The position numbers and the translations under genes were made by a program. The notes beneath the pieces were generated by a model. It did no database searches and had not been told where the DNA came from. It saw only the letters and a list, made by a program, of their open reading frames with translations. This document shows, one piece after another, positions 31,687-40,890 of a DNA stretch of 64,000 bases. The first letter of the stretch is position 1. Each line of letters begins with the position of its first letter. Origin of the DNA: Mesostigma viride. Its lineage: Eukaryota; Streptophyta; Mesostigmatophyceae; Mesostigmatales; Mesostigmataceae. The DNA lies in the NCBI GenBank assembly GCA_009746045.1, contig RPFO01000086.1, positions 974,949-1,038,948 of the forward strand. Direction: 5' to 3'.

Positions 31687-32382
31687 TTACATTATGTTAG
31701 GGTTCTGAAGCTCAATGCTGGCGTCCAGCGTCAGCTCGATCTGGTGCATGTCACAGACCCTTTGCAGGACAAGCAGCCTCTGCGCGGAAACATTGACCGA
31801 GGCGGGGGTGCGGAACAGATGAAGCCTCTTCTTGAAGTCGGGGTAATCCAAGCCGTACCCCAGCAGCTGTCCGATGCCGTGGAGGCCGGAACCGAACTCC
31901 TTGACCTCGATCAGGACCTTCGTGTCGCGGCAGAGGATATCGATGATCCCGGCCTCGCACTTCACCTCGCGCTCCCCTCCCAGCTTCTCGGCGAGCACGG
32001 CTTGCACGTCCTTCTCGACTCCCCTTTTCCGTTTCCGTGTGAGGGGACCAGAGATCGCGTGCACGAGCTCGTCCATATTCTTGGCGTTCTTCACTTTCTC
32101 AGCTGTATCGAGGGTGATGGTGGGTATAGAAAGAGCGATCTTCACAAGCCCTTCGAACTTGGCAACCGGCGTGTCTCGCTGCCCTTGACCAGAGAACCGG
32201 AAATACCCCAACATCCCTTCGTGTTCATTCTTCAGGCGCGAGAAGGCGTGGCTGGCCACCTGACTTGCATGCCCACTGGCCCCTTTATGAAAGCGCCCGT
32301 TTTCGCTTGTGAACAATGCGATTTTGATGACGTCGATCACGGAGATCCGTCCGTCGGGGGTCACGCGGACTCTTGCGGACAT
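31687..32382 (-). CDS. MSV199 domain fused to a PD-(D/E)XK nuclease-like domain
   Basis: 231 residues from the ATG at 32382 (MSARVRVTPDGRISVIDVIK). Residues about 1-95 are an MSV199 domain (SGQGQRDTPVAKFEGLVKIA). Residues about 115-215 contain EKDVQAVLAEKLGG, then GIIDIL with an acidic residue, then LIEVKEFGSG. This is the D...E-x-K pattern of PD-(D/E)XK nucleases, followed by a QLLGYGLDYPDFKK helix typical of that fold. The predicted activity is therefore site-associated DNA cleavage. That is inference, as the fold is read only from motif spacing. Longer upstream frame extends into the start of the divergent repeat-protein gene at 32543 and was not used. The frame is intact. Confidence 0.75.
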   Translation of the reverse strand: MSARVRVTPDGRISVIDVIKIALFTSENGRFHKGASGHASQVASHAFSRLKNEHEGMLGYFRFSGQGQRDTPVAKFEGLVKIALSIPTITLDTAEKVKNAKNMDELVHAISGPLTRKRKRGVEKDVQAVLAEKLGGEREVKCEAGIIDILCRDTKVLIEVKEFGSGLHGIGQLLGYGLDYPDFKKRLHLFRTPASVNVSAQRLLVLQRVCDMHQIELTLDASIELQNPNIM

Positions 32383-32542
32383 CTTCTTAACACCTTGCGG
32401 GCGTCCGCGGACGTTTTTTTCGCGGCCTCGCGGACGTTTCCGGACGTCTTCGCGTCGGATCACGGCGCGATCCCCTCCGTCCTCGCCCCTGTCGGCCGCT
32501 GATGTCCTTCGAATATTTTCGCAGCCGGGTGTACTCGAGGAC

Positions 32543-33592
32543 ATGGCGCGGCGGAGAGCGACCCGAAGACACAGGGTGCGGGCGGACGATCCGGGAGACG
32601 ACGACGGCCTGGGGGACCTGGACCTGGACGAGCTGGGGGGCCTAGACATGGACGAGGTGGGGGCCCTAGACATGGACGAGCTGGGGGCCTAGACATGGAC
32701 GAGCTGGGGGCCCTAGACATGGACGAGCTGGCCCGCTTCGAGGAGCCCGGTGACCCGCTTAACACGCCCGGGATGCCCGAGGGACTCGACAAAGCCGATC
32801 ACGTTTTTTTCGACCTGGACGCGCACGAGAAGGAGCGATCCGCCCAGGATGGTGACGAGGAGGGGGGCGGGCGGCAACAGGCGCAGAGGCAGGAAACACA
32901 AAGAGAAGCCAGAAATCGCAAAGCCCGTGAAAGATACGCTGAACTGAAAAAGAGAAAGAATCCCGACGACATTAGCTTCAATACAAAATGGCTTAACAAA
33001 ACCTCCAAGGAAGGGCAGGAGACGCGAAGTCAAAAATCGGAAACGGAGGGAACAACGCGCCGAACTGAAGAAGAGCCAAGACCCAGATGACATGGCATGG
33101 GTGAAAAAAGAACGGGCCAGGATGAAGGAAATGGGTAAACAAGTATCCGAACGATGGAAGAGCAAAGCCCCCAACGACACTGCATGGGTAAAAAAAGAAG
33201 GGGAGCGCAAAAGCAAATGGCTTCAAAAAACCGCCGAGGGAGGGCAGGAGACGAATCACGAAGTCCAAAAGCGCTATTGGAGGGAGCGTCAGCGTCGCGC
33301 ACGGATGGCGAAGAGATCCGCCACGGAAAGCGGTCCCTCTCGACGACAAAGACCCCCTCCTCCCCCGCCGGAACTGCCACAACAACAACAGATACCCGCC
33401 GACCCCAGGTGGCTCGTCCCCCCACCCGCCAGCGAGCAGGAGAGGCGCCACCGGGACAAAGGCAAGGCGGGGGCGGACCCGGAAGCGGCCTACCGATGGT
33501 GGATGGACAACTACGGCCCGCCACCGCCCCCGCCACCGGACCCCGGCCACCCCACCGCCGCCAGGCGGATCAGAAGGGCGCGAGCCCGATAA
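32543..33592 (+). pseudogene. Charged repeat protein, copy B (frameshifted)
   Basis: Starts MARRRATRRHRVRADD with an acidic LDLDELGGLDMDEV repeat section. A frame change near 32690 in a GGGGGCC run passes to MDELARFEEPGDPLNTPGMP and the charged coiled part. A second near 33030 passes to the C-terminal part (KKERARMKEMGKQ, DPRWLVPPPASEQERRHRDK, YRWWMDNYGPPPP). It is one of three tandem copies with only about 11 bases between a stop and the next start. Similarity to copy C suggests recent duplication. Possibly a virion or DNA-packing protein given its charge pattern, but unproven. Confidence 0.65.
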
Positions 33593-33603
33593 ATTTCGCA
33601 GAC

Positions 33604-34768
33604 ATGTATCAAAACATGGCGCGGCGGAGAGCGACCCGAAGACACAGGGTGCGGGCGGACGACGCGGGGGACGACGGCCTGGGGGACCTGGACCTGGACG
33701 AGCTGGTGGGCCTAGACATGGATGAGGTGGGGGATCTTAACATGGACGAGCTGGCCCGCTTCGAGGAGGCCGAGCCCGATGACCCGCTTACCATGGCCGA
33801 GATGCCCACCTTAGAGCAGGGAGCGTGGGAGGAACTCGACGAGGCGGGACCAGGACCAGACGACTTTTTCGACCTGGACGCGCACGAGAAGGAGCGATCC
33901 GCCCAGGATGGTGACGAGGAGGGGGGCGGGCGGCAACAGGCGCAGAGGCAGGAAACACAAAGAGAAGCCATCAATCGCAGAAGGAGGGAAAGATACGCTG
34001 AACTGAAAAAGAGAAAGAACCCCGACGACATCGCATCGTTAGAAAGTATACGGGCCTCGAGTAGACGATGGCGTGAAAAAATTGCCAAGGAAGGGCAGGA
34101 GACGAATCGCGAAGTCAAAAATCGCAAATGGAGGGAACTACGCGCCAAACGATGGAAGAGCAAAGACCCAGACGACGTCGCATATGGGTGGCAAAAGAAC
34201 GGGCCAGGTATAAGGAAAGGAGTAAACGACTCTTCGAACTGAAAAATAGCAAGGACCCCGACGACATTGCACGGGCCAACAATCGACGGACCTACAGTCG
34301 ACAATGGCTTGAAAAAAACGCCGGGGAAGGGCAGGAGACGAATCGCGAATTAAAAAATCGCAAATGGAGGGATTTACGCGCCGAACTGAGAAAGAGCAAA
34401 GACCCAGCCGCCGTTGAATGGGTGGAAAAACAACGGGCCAAGATTATAGGGACTGCCAGCGTCGCGCACGGATGGCGAAGAGATCTGCCGCCACGGAAAG
34501 CGGTCCCTCTCGACGACAAAGACCCCCTCCTCCCCCGCCGGAACTGCCACAACAACAACAGATACCCGCCGACCCCAGGTGGCTCGTCCCCCCACCCGCC
34601 AGCGAGCAGGAGAGGCGCCACCGGGACAAAGGCAAGGCGGGGGCGGACCCGGAAGCGGCCTACCGATGGTGGATGGACAACTACGGCCCGCCCCCGCCAC
34701 CGCCCCCGCCACCGGACCCCGGCCACCCCACCGCCGCCAGGCGGGTCAGAAGGGCGCGAGCCCGATAA
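33604..34768 (+). pseudogene. Charged repeat protein, copy C (frameshifted)
   Basis: The longest copy. It begins MYQNMARRRATRRHRVR (an in-frame ATG at 33616 is the alternative) and carries an N-terminal insert (MAEMPTLEQGAWEELDEAGP) lacking in copy B. It continues through the QETNREVKNRKWRELRAKR repeats. Frame is lost near 34190, where two extra bases (CATATGGG for CATGGG) appear relative to copy A, and again near 34450, before the common tail (DPRWLVPPPASEQERRH, DNYGPPPP). The C-terminus is nearly identical to copy B. Confidence 0.65.
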
Positions 34769-34779
34769 ATTTCGCAGAC

Positions 34780-36101
34780 ATGTATCAAAACATGGCGCGG
34801 CGGAGAGCGACCCGAAGACACAGGGTGCGGGCGGACGATCCGGGAGACGACGACGGCCTGGGGGACCTGGACCTGGACGAGCTGGGGGGCCTAGACATGG
34901 ACGAGCTGGCCCACTTCGAACCGGCGCCCACCCGACCGCACTCGGCTGACTCCAGTGGTGCAGGGAGGGGCGTCGGGGTCGAGTTCCTGGGCGACCGAAG
35001 GGCCGGGCCAAGAAGGGGCCGGGCGGGGAGGACGAGTTGGAGGCTCTGGCCAATCCCAAGAAGACGCGGTCCGCGTACGCGGCCCCCCCTCCCTCGGCAG
35101 CGGCGATCAAACCGGCGCCGGCGAACGACTTCTACTTCGACGACTACGGCGACGAGGACGAGGACGACTACGGCGACGCGGGGTTCGGCGGGATGGGCGC
35201 GAACGCGGTGGAGGACGAGGCGGTGCCCAGGAAGACGCCCCAGGAGCTGCACCTGGAGAAGATGGAGATCCTGCACAAGCTGCACCGTATGAAGGAGAAG
35301 GGTTTCTCGGTCCAGGCGGGACTGGACGCGAAGACGGACATCAACGAGCTGCGTTTCGAGTACGAGAAGATCGCGCGGTCGGCGGAGACCAAGACCGCGA
35401 TCAACACGATGCGGCAGGTGCTGGTGGCGGCGACGTCGGCGCTGCAGTTCTTCAACAGCCGGTACGACCCTATCGGTCTGAAGCTGGACGGGTGGTCCGA
35501 GAGCATCATGGCGAACGTGAACGATTACGACGGCGTGTTCGAGCGCCTGTACGACAAGCATCGCACGCGTATCTCGATGCCCCCCGAGCTGGAGCTGATG
35601 CTGATGCTGGGGGGCAGCGCGATGATGTTCCATATGTCTGCGTCTTTCGCGAGCGCGGGCCTCCCTTCCATGTCGGACATCGCCAAGACGGACCCGGAGC
35701 TGATGAAGAGCCTGGTCAAGATCATGATCCAGAAGCAGCAGCAGGAGGGGGGACTGGGGCCGGTCGAGCCCCAGCAGCCACCGCCACCCGCGCAACAGGG
35801 CGGGTACGTGATGCGCGGTCCGATGCTGTTCCGCCCCGAGGTGCCGCCGCCGGTGAACATGGACCGCGTGGTGCGTGAGGCGATGGGCCCTCCCTCTCCC
35901 GGCCGCGAGCACGTCGTGGAGATCGTGGACGACGACGGCGCCAGCGCGTACGACGACGTCGCTTCCTCGGCGGGCGGGGAGGACGTGCGCAGGGTGCAGA
36001 TCGACGGGGGGAAGCGGTCCTCTTCCAAGAAGAAGAGGGGCGGCATCAAGAAGAGCGTGCAGATCGAGGACGACCCCACCAAAGTGGTGATGGACCTGTA
36101 G
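34780..36101 (+). CDS. DUF5767-like conserved giant-virus protein, N-terminus replaced
   Basis: The clear coding part is 34950-36101 (no stop; no ATG before the globular domain). It has a Lys/Pro linker, then KTPQELHLEKMEILHKLHRM, then FSVQAGLDAKTDINELRFEY. IGLKLDGWSESIMANVNDYD, MPPELELMLMLGGSAMMFHM and SASFASAGLPSMSDI follow. This pattern matches a family conserved in nucleocytoviruses that I believe is DUF5767 (unknown function, possibly virion-associated). The tail is acidic and basic low-complexity. Upstream, 34780-34915 is a copy of the repeat-protein N-terminus (MARRRATRRHRVRADD) in a different frame. The gene therefore either lost its own start by recombination, or needs a frameshift or splice to be expressed. 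Confidence 0.75.
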
Positions 36102-36147
36102 TACAGGATCGGCTTTCATTAATACAAAACAATCCTTTCAAAACTCG

Positions 36148-37203
36148 TCAAAGAAGGATCGCGTTATCGTCGCAGATATTGCGAATCACGAGCGGTTCCT
36201 CCGCTCCCTCTCCTCCTTGTACTTCTGCAGCTGCAGGGCGCGCCTCCTGGCCCTCTCCCTCTCCTCCTCCGCGCGCGTGGTTTGGCGCGTGACGCGCTTG
36301 CTGGCCCTGCTCGACCCACTGCCCCCGCTGCCCCCGCTCCACCTGCTGCCGCTCGACCCGCCGCTCCTGCTCCTTGACCCGCTTCCGCCCCCCAGCCTGC
36401 TGCCGCTCGACCCGCCGCTCCTGCTCCTTGACCCGCTTCCGCCCCCGCCTGCTGCCGCTCGACCCGCTGCTGACGGTGATCACGGAGGGGGCGCGGCGGG
36501 CGCTGCTCTTGCGCGCGAACTGGGGGGGCAGGGGCGACTCGGATCGACTCCTCTTCGCCGCGTGGGAGCGCGAGGTCCCCGGCGCCGTCTCTCCGCTCGT
36601 CTTCCTCGCGCGCTTCCTGCCCTTCTTGCCCGTCCACACCTCCCTCTCGCCCTGTTCCGTGCCCGGCACATAGTCGCCGCCCTCGCCGCTGTCCTCGGGC
36701 GGGGGGCTCCCGCTCTGGGAACTCCACATCCTCGCGACGTCCGACGGCGTGGGTTGGGGCGCGGGGCGCCTGCTGCGGGGCTGGAGCGGGGGCGGGGGCG
36801 CCACGTCGGCCCTCAGGGTCTGCAGCATCCCCTGGACCTCGGCGCGCAGGTTCTGGATGGTCAGCGCCCTCCTGTCCCTGTCCACCCGCCCCGTCAGGGG
36901 GTTGAGGATGTATCGCAGCTGATCGTTGGCCCAGTCGCGGGCGATGGGCAGATGGGCGACGCCGTTCAGCGCGTACTCCTCGCGGTAGACGTTTCTGCCG
37001 TCGTCGTGGGTGATGGTGATCGCGGGCTCCCTCGCGAGGTTCACCGCCCACTCGCCGTCCGCGTCGGCTATCAGGGCGAGGCCTCTGAGCGTGGGGTGCC
37101 GCCTGCCCTGTGGCGGCAGGTGCGCCAGTTGCAGCAGGGCCAGGAGAGGGCCCAGCAGGTTGTGCAGGTCGTTTTCGGCGGTGACTTGCGTGTTCCTGGG
37201 CAT
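36148..37203 (-). CDS. Basic hypothetical protein with internal repeats
   Basis: 351 residues from the ATG at 37203 (MPRNTQVTAENDLHNLLGPL). The first 130 residues look globular (ADADGEWAVNLAREPAITIT, YALNGVAHLPIARDWANDQL). The rest is Pro/Ser/Arg-rich with a nuclear-localisation-like KKGRKRARK. It includes a duplicated GRKRVKEQERRVERQQ unit. A neighbouring frame gives a more natural C-terminus near 36190-36330 (SKRVTRQTTRAEEERERARR then LQLQKYKEERERRNRS), so a slip in the repeat may have changed the frame. No family is recognised. It is convergent with the DUF5767 gene. Confidence 0.6.
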   Translation of the reverse strand: MPRNTQVTAENDLHNLLGPLLALLQLAHLPPQGRRHPTLRGLALIADADGEWAVNLAREPAITITHDDGRNVYREEYALNGVAHLPIARDWANDQLRYILNPLTGRVDRDRRALTIQNLRAEVQGMLQTLRADVAPPPPLQPRSRRPAPQPTPSDVARMWSSQSGSPPPEDSGEGGDYVPGTEQGEREVWTGKKGRKRARKTSGETAPGTSRSHAAKRSRSESPLPPQFARKSSARRAPSVITVSSGSSGSRRGRKRVKEQERRVERQQAGGRKRVKEQERRVERQQVERGQRGQWVEQGQQARHAPNHARGGGEGEGQEARPAAAEVQGGEGAEEPLVIRNICDDNAILL

Positions 37204-37240
37204 GGCTGGCTATGTATATGGAGGAGGTTCGTTTATTATT

Positions 37241-37507
37241 TCACAGCGACATCTGGTTCTCGTCGGCGTCCCAGGAGTGGTACGCCACCTGGTGGCGCAG
37301 GATGCAGTGCCCGGGGAGGCTGTCCCACGTGTGGGGCGGAGTGTCTTTGAGCAGGCGCCAGACGTTGTACTCGCCGTTCCGGTCGAAGCAGACGGTCTTG
37401 AGGTATCCGGTCTGTATCCTCGGCCGCTCGTCGGGGGGAAGCTCGGCCAGCTCCTCGATCGACCAGCCGGATGACAGGAAGTCCTGGAGGGTCCACTCGA
37501 CTACCAT
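37241..37507 (-). CDS. Small hypothetical protein
   Basis: 88 residues starting MVVEWTLQDFLSSGWSIEEL and including CFDRNGEYNVWRLLKDTP. It is compact, balanced in composition and has an A-tract (AAAAA) directly before the ATG. There is no recognised domain. It is the neighbour of and co-oriented with the basic protein at 36148-37203. Confidence 0.55.
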   Translation of the reverse strand: MVVEWTLQDFLSSGWSIEELAELPPDERPRIQTGYLKTVCFDRNGEYNVWRLLKDTPPHTWDSLPGHCILRHQVAYHSWDADENQMSL

Positions 37508-37637
37508 TTTTTAATTGGAAATGCGAGGATTTAGGTGGTGCATTTGACGCGCCTATCCGACCTACTAATCAGTGTGAATGAGTGACGCGTTTATTTGGAG
37601 TTGTAATATTTCTCTTTATTGATGCAAACATGTGAAG

Positions 37638-38564
37638 ATGTCGACAGCTATTATCGAGTATTTGCAGCCGTCCGCTCCCTTGGCAGAAGGCACGGACGAC
37701 CCGTTCGCGAACAAGATCCGGGTGACGCCGGATGGGATGGTGTCTGTAATAGACATTATTAAATGCATTTTATTCATGAGCGACGACGGCGCCCTTTCAC
37801 GCAATTCCGCCACCCACGCCAGCACTGCCCTCTTACGCCTCCGGGAGGAGCACAGGGAGGTTGACTCTGTCATAGTCAACCAACGATTTGCCGGCCCCGG
37901 TCAGCGAGACACCCCTGTCGCGGACCGGCTGGGGATCATTCAGATCATCCAGCTGCTGCCCGGGAAGAAGGCCGCGAGCTTCCGCCTTAACATGGCGGTC
38001 CTGCTGGAGCGGTACCTGGAGGTGGACCCTGCTCTTATCCAGGACCTGCTGGATAGGTACGAGGAGAAAACGGGACAGGAGTTCGTCCCCTTGGACCGCG
38101 CGAGGGTGAAGGCGGCCCCCAGGGTGAAGAGCTGCGAGGAGACAAAACTGAACATGCGCGCCATAAGGGACAGCGCGGGTTCCGGGAAGCCGGTGCCCCC
38201 CGGGTGTACGCGGCGGTCAACAACCTGGGCAACCAGCTGTCACCGGGTACGATCAGACCGCGGATTACAGGCGTGACCAGGGGCTGACGAGGAGGAGCCA
38301 GGCGACAAGGGACACTTTCTCGGACTCTATGAGCGGCGTGATGTTCGTATTCCACGACCGCCACCGGGCGATGGTGGAAAAGGGGGGCAGCCCGGAGAAG
38401 GCGGCCACGGCCATCTGGAGGCCCTTGGCCCCGGTCTGGAGAAGCTGGGATACTACGATGAGGCGCGCGAGTACCGCGGGCCGGAGTGGGCCGAGACGAA
38501 CAAGCGCCTGATGCTGGAGAACAGGAGCTACAACCGCGAGGAGCGGCTGAAGCTGGCCGCCTGA
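37638..38564 (+). pseudogene. MSV199-domain protein 2 (several frameshifts)
   Basis: Closest paralogue of the gene at 30680-31602: MSTAIIEYLQPSAPLAEG, FANKIRVTPDGMVSVIDIIK, QRDTPVADRLGIIQIIQL, FRLNMAVLLERYLEVDPALI. It reads openly to about codon 180, past the point where copy 1 is broken. It then loses frame in a C6 run (GTGCCCCCCGGG), again near 38243, and again near 38415. The C-terminal parts (GYEQTADYRRDQG-like, ETNKRLMLENRSYNREERLK) remain readable. Stop at 38562-38564, two bases from the stop of the convergent gene. Confidence 0.75.
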
Positions 38565-38565
38565 G

Positions 38566-39060
38566 TCACAGGACGTCATCCCACCCGCCCAGTACCCCGC
38601 TGCCCCTGGGATGCACCCGGAAGACCCCCTCGCTGATGATGACGTCCCTCTCGGGGCGCTCGGAGGCGAAGTAGACGGCCATGCTCGAGTAGGAGCAGTA
38701 CTTCATGAGCAGGTCGGGGGGCACGTCGATACATCGCAACCCGGTGACGAGGTGGATGGGCTCCTCGTCATCTCGGGCGACCACCCCTTGAGGCTGTCGA
38801 GGGCGACGGCGAGGGACTCGAGGGTGGTACACCGCTCATCGACTGCCCTGAGCACCCTGGCGGCTATGGCGAACCTCTTGGCGTCCCCTCGGTCGGCGAA
38901 GGCCATGACGTGCTCCTTCGCTCCCACGCCCACGCTCAAGAGCCTCTTCTTTACCGTGTCCACCAGCACGACGGGGTTGCTTTTCCCGGTCTTTTCCTGG
39001 CATACGGGGGTCCAGACGCGCACCACGGCGGCCTGCATCGCACACACAGCCAGCTTCCAT
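38566..39060 (-). pseudogene. Hypothetical protein, frameshifted
   Basis: N-terminal part LAVCAMQAAVVRVWTPVCQE, VDTVKKRLLSVGVGAKEHVM and FADRGDAKRFAIAARVLRAV is in one frame. The C-terminal part DEEPIHLVTGLRCIDVPPDL, KYCSYSSMAVYFASERPERD and VIISEGVFRVHPRG is in another, with the change near 38770-38800. The best start (GGGAAAAAATGGAAG, 39060) is itself one base out of frame with the first part. No family is recognised. The conserved-looking composition on both sides of the break argues for a once intact protein of about 160 residues. Confidence 0.5.
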
Positions 39061-39084
39061 TTTTTCCCCTCTTCCCGTGCCGCG

Positions 39085-39348
39085 TCACACCGGCGACTGG
39101 TCGCGGGACACCCGGAAGAACATGTCGTAGCCGCCGGGTGCCGCCGGGTTGGCGACGCGGTATTCGAGCACAGGTTCGCCCGCGTCGTCGTAGGTGGATG
39201 CGAAGTGTCCGAACGAGCCGAACGCGAAGGGGTTGGTGGCCCCCAGCCTGTCCCCGTTTCCGAACGTGATCGTGTCCCCGACGGTGAGGTTGTTCACCTC
39301 CCTGTTGGCGGTGGTCATCGCGCGCTGACGGATACCGCTGGCCCTCAT
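39085..39348 (-). CDS. Small hypothetical protein
   Basis: 87 residues starting MRASGIRQRAMTTANREVNN, with a beta-rich middle (VGDTITFGNGDRLGAT, VLEYRVANPAAPGGYDMFFR). It is intact and co-oriented with the gene to its left. No family is known to me. Confidence 0.5.
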   Translation of the reverse strand: MRASGIRQRAMTTANREVNNLTVGDTITFGNGDRLGATNPFAFGSFGHFASTYDDAGEPVLEYRVANPAAPGGYDMFFRVSRDQSPV

Positions 39349-39434
39349 TTTCGGTTGGGGCTTGGCGCGTTTATCGGGTTCCGTAAATTATGTCCGTTGA
39401 TGCATGACACGCGCGCGACGCCTCGTCGGCGGCT

Positions 39435-39904
39435 ATGGCGACGGCGCTTGCGGACAAGATCCGTATGACGGACGAGGGGAAGGTTTCGGCCCTGGACGTG
39501 ATAAAGCTGTTGTGCTTCACGGGGGAGGACGGCCAGCCCCGGCCGTACGCGGACCTGAAGGCCCGCAAGTGCTGGAACAAGTACGTGAAGAACGACACGG
39601 ACATCCCCTCCCGGTGCGCGTACCACGTGTTTCCGGGCGACGCGCAGGACATGAGGACGCCCGTGGGGGGCGCGACGTGATGATCGAGATGGCGATGGTC
39701 CTCCCCGGTTCCCGCGCGGCCAGTTTCCGCGATCGCGTGACCGACCTGATGTTCCGTTACGCGTTCGGCGACCCGGCGCTCATAGAGGACCTCCAGAGCC
39801 GAGCGGACTCCAAGTTGCTGACGAAGCTTGCGACGGGGTACGACAGGGACGAGGATCCCCGGGCTCGCCTGAACGACTTCCTTTCCTACGTGCTCCAGGG
39901 CTAG
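39435..39904 (+). pseudogene. MSV199-domain protein 4 (one frameshift)
   Basis: MATALADKIRMTDEGKVSAL and VIKLLCFTGEDG align with the FANKIRVTPDG...VIDIIK start of the other MSV199 genes. After a frame change, RRDVMIEMAMVLPGSRAASF and RDRVTDLMFRYAFGDPALIE align with their IIQIIQLLPGKKAASFR...YLEVDPALI. The break lies in a G6 run (CCCGTGGGGGGCGC); one more G would restore a single frame of about 157 codons. It is shorter than copies 1 and 2, ending soon after the core domain. Confidence 0.7.
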
Positions 39905-39959
39905 GATGCATTCATTCAAATCGTCACATGATTGTTATGAATTGTTATTATTATTATTA

Positions 39960-40601
39960 TTACGAATCGAAAATGAACACGGTCTTTTCCGACTGGGCGG
40001 ACACGACCCGCTTGTTTATCCTCAGCTGACCATTGACGACCACAAACTTGTAGCGGACGTCGCCCGCCCCCAATTCGACGCTGTCCGCCTCCACGCCAAA
40101 CCTGCCCGTCCCGGGCTTCACCACCATGTCGAGGGAGGCGGACGTGGAGAGCGCGATGCCCGCCGGGTCGTCCTTGCGGGCTATCTCCAGCCACGCGTCC
40201 GGGGGCGGCAGAGGCCCTCCGGGGAGGAACTTGAACGACGACTGGGAGTGGGCGACGACGGCCCTGCCGCTCAATCGCAGCTGGTCGCCCGATTCCAGGG
40301 ACAGGTCCGCGTTTGGGCACCTCCCAGTGACGCCCCAGTGGAGGGGCACCTCCTCTTCGAGCCCGGGCCTGTCCATGTGCGTCATGGACTCCGCCAGGAG
40401 GGCGCGATGGAGCAGGGCGCAGATGTCCAATCGCGGGTTGGCGAACTCGGGGTTGTGGCGGAGAAACGCGTCCGCGCGCTCGCAGGTGTGCTTCAATATG
40501 TTGCAAATGATGGCCATCACCACGTCCTTCTGTTGAGAGGTGATGGAGGAGGAGGCCATGTCGCCGTCCCACAGGAGGCCCGTCTTCATGAACTCGTACA
40601 T
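39960..40601 (-). CDS. Hypothetical protein
   Basis: 213 residues from MYEFMKTGLLWDGDM. The N-terminal half is helical (QQKDVVMAIICNILKHTCER, LDICALLHRALLAESM). The C-terminal half is beta-rich (DMVVKPGTGRFGVEADS, VRYKFVVVNGQLRINKR). The frame is intact and codon use matches the neighbours. I do not recognise the family. Confidence 0.6.
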   Translation of the reverse strand: MYEFMKTGLLWDGDMASSSITSQQKDVVMAIICNILKHTCERADAFLRHNPEFANPRLDICALLHRALLAESMTHMDRPGLEEEVPLHWGVTGRCPNADLSLESGDQLRLSGRAVVAHSQSSFKFLPGGPLPPPDAWLEIARKDDPAGIALSTSASLDMVVKPGTGRFGVEADSVELGAGDVRYKFVVVNGQLRINKRVVSAQSEKTVFIFDS

Positions 40602-40662
40602 TTCTTCCTCTTCTCGTAGTTGTCATCACCGGACAATTTTTTGTGGGCGAGATAAGCGTAGT

Positions 40663-40890
40663 ATGAGCGGCTCGTTTCTGCAAACGCTGCGGGCCCCGAA
40701 GATCCTTGGCACGGCCGTGTTCGACTGGGTAGCCACCCTCGCCGCAGCCCTGCTCATTAGTTACCGCAGGACCGCCGGCATGTTCGTCGTCCGAGACGCG
40801 GCGGTCACGTTCGCGGCCTTGGTGGGGACAGGGGAGCTGCTCCACCTGCTCCTAGGCATCCACACGCCCGTCACAAATCTACTTCGGTGA
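40663..40890 (+). CDS. Small membrane protein of giant-virus type
   Basis: 75 residues: MSGSFLQTLRAPKILGTAVF, then WVATLAAALLISYRRTAGMF, FAALVGTGELLHLLLGI and a short polar end. Two hydrophobic segments (about 18-34 and 50-66) follow an amphipathic PKILGTAVFDW start, a pattern I associate with small conserved membrane proteins of algal giant viruses. Convergent with the F-box gene, overlapping by 20 bases. Confidence 0.65.
   Translation: MSGSFLQTLRAPKILGTAVFDWVATLAAALLISYRRTAGMFVVRDAAVTFAALVGTGELLHLLLGIHTPVTNLLR

Noticed and set aside
34785-36119. 444-residue minus-strand frame opposite the DUF5767-like gene
   Set aside because: GC-rich codons of the plus gene leave the antisense frame open. 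Its composition (His/Leu/Val/Arg) is a shadow and it has no domain.
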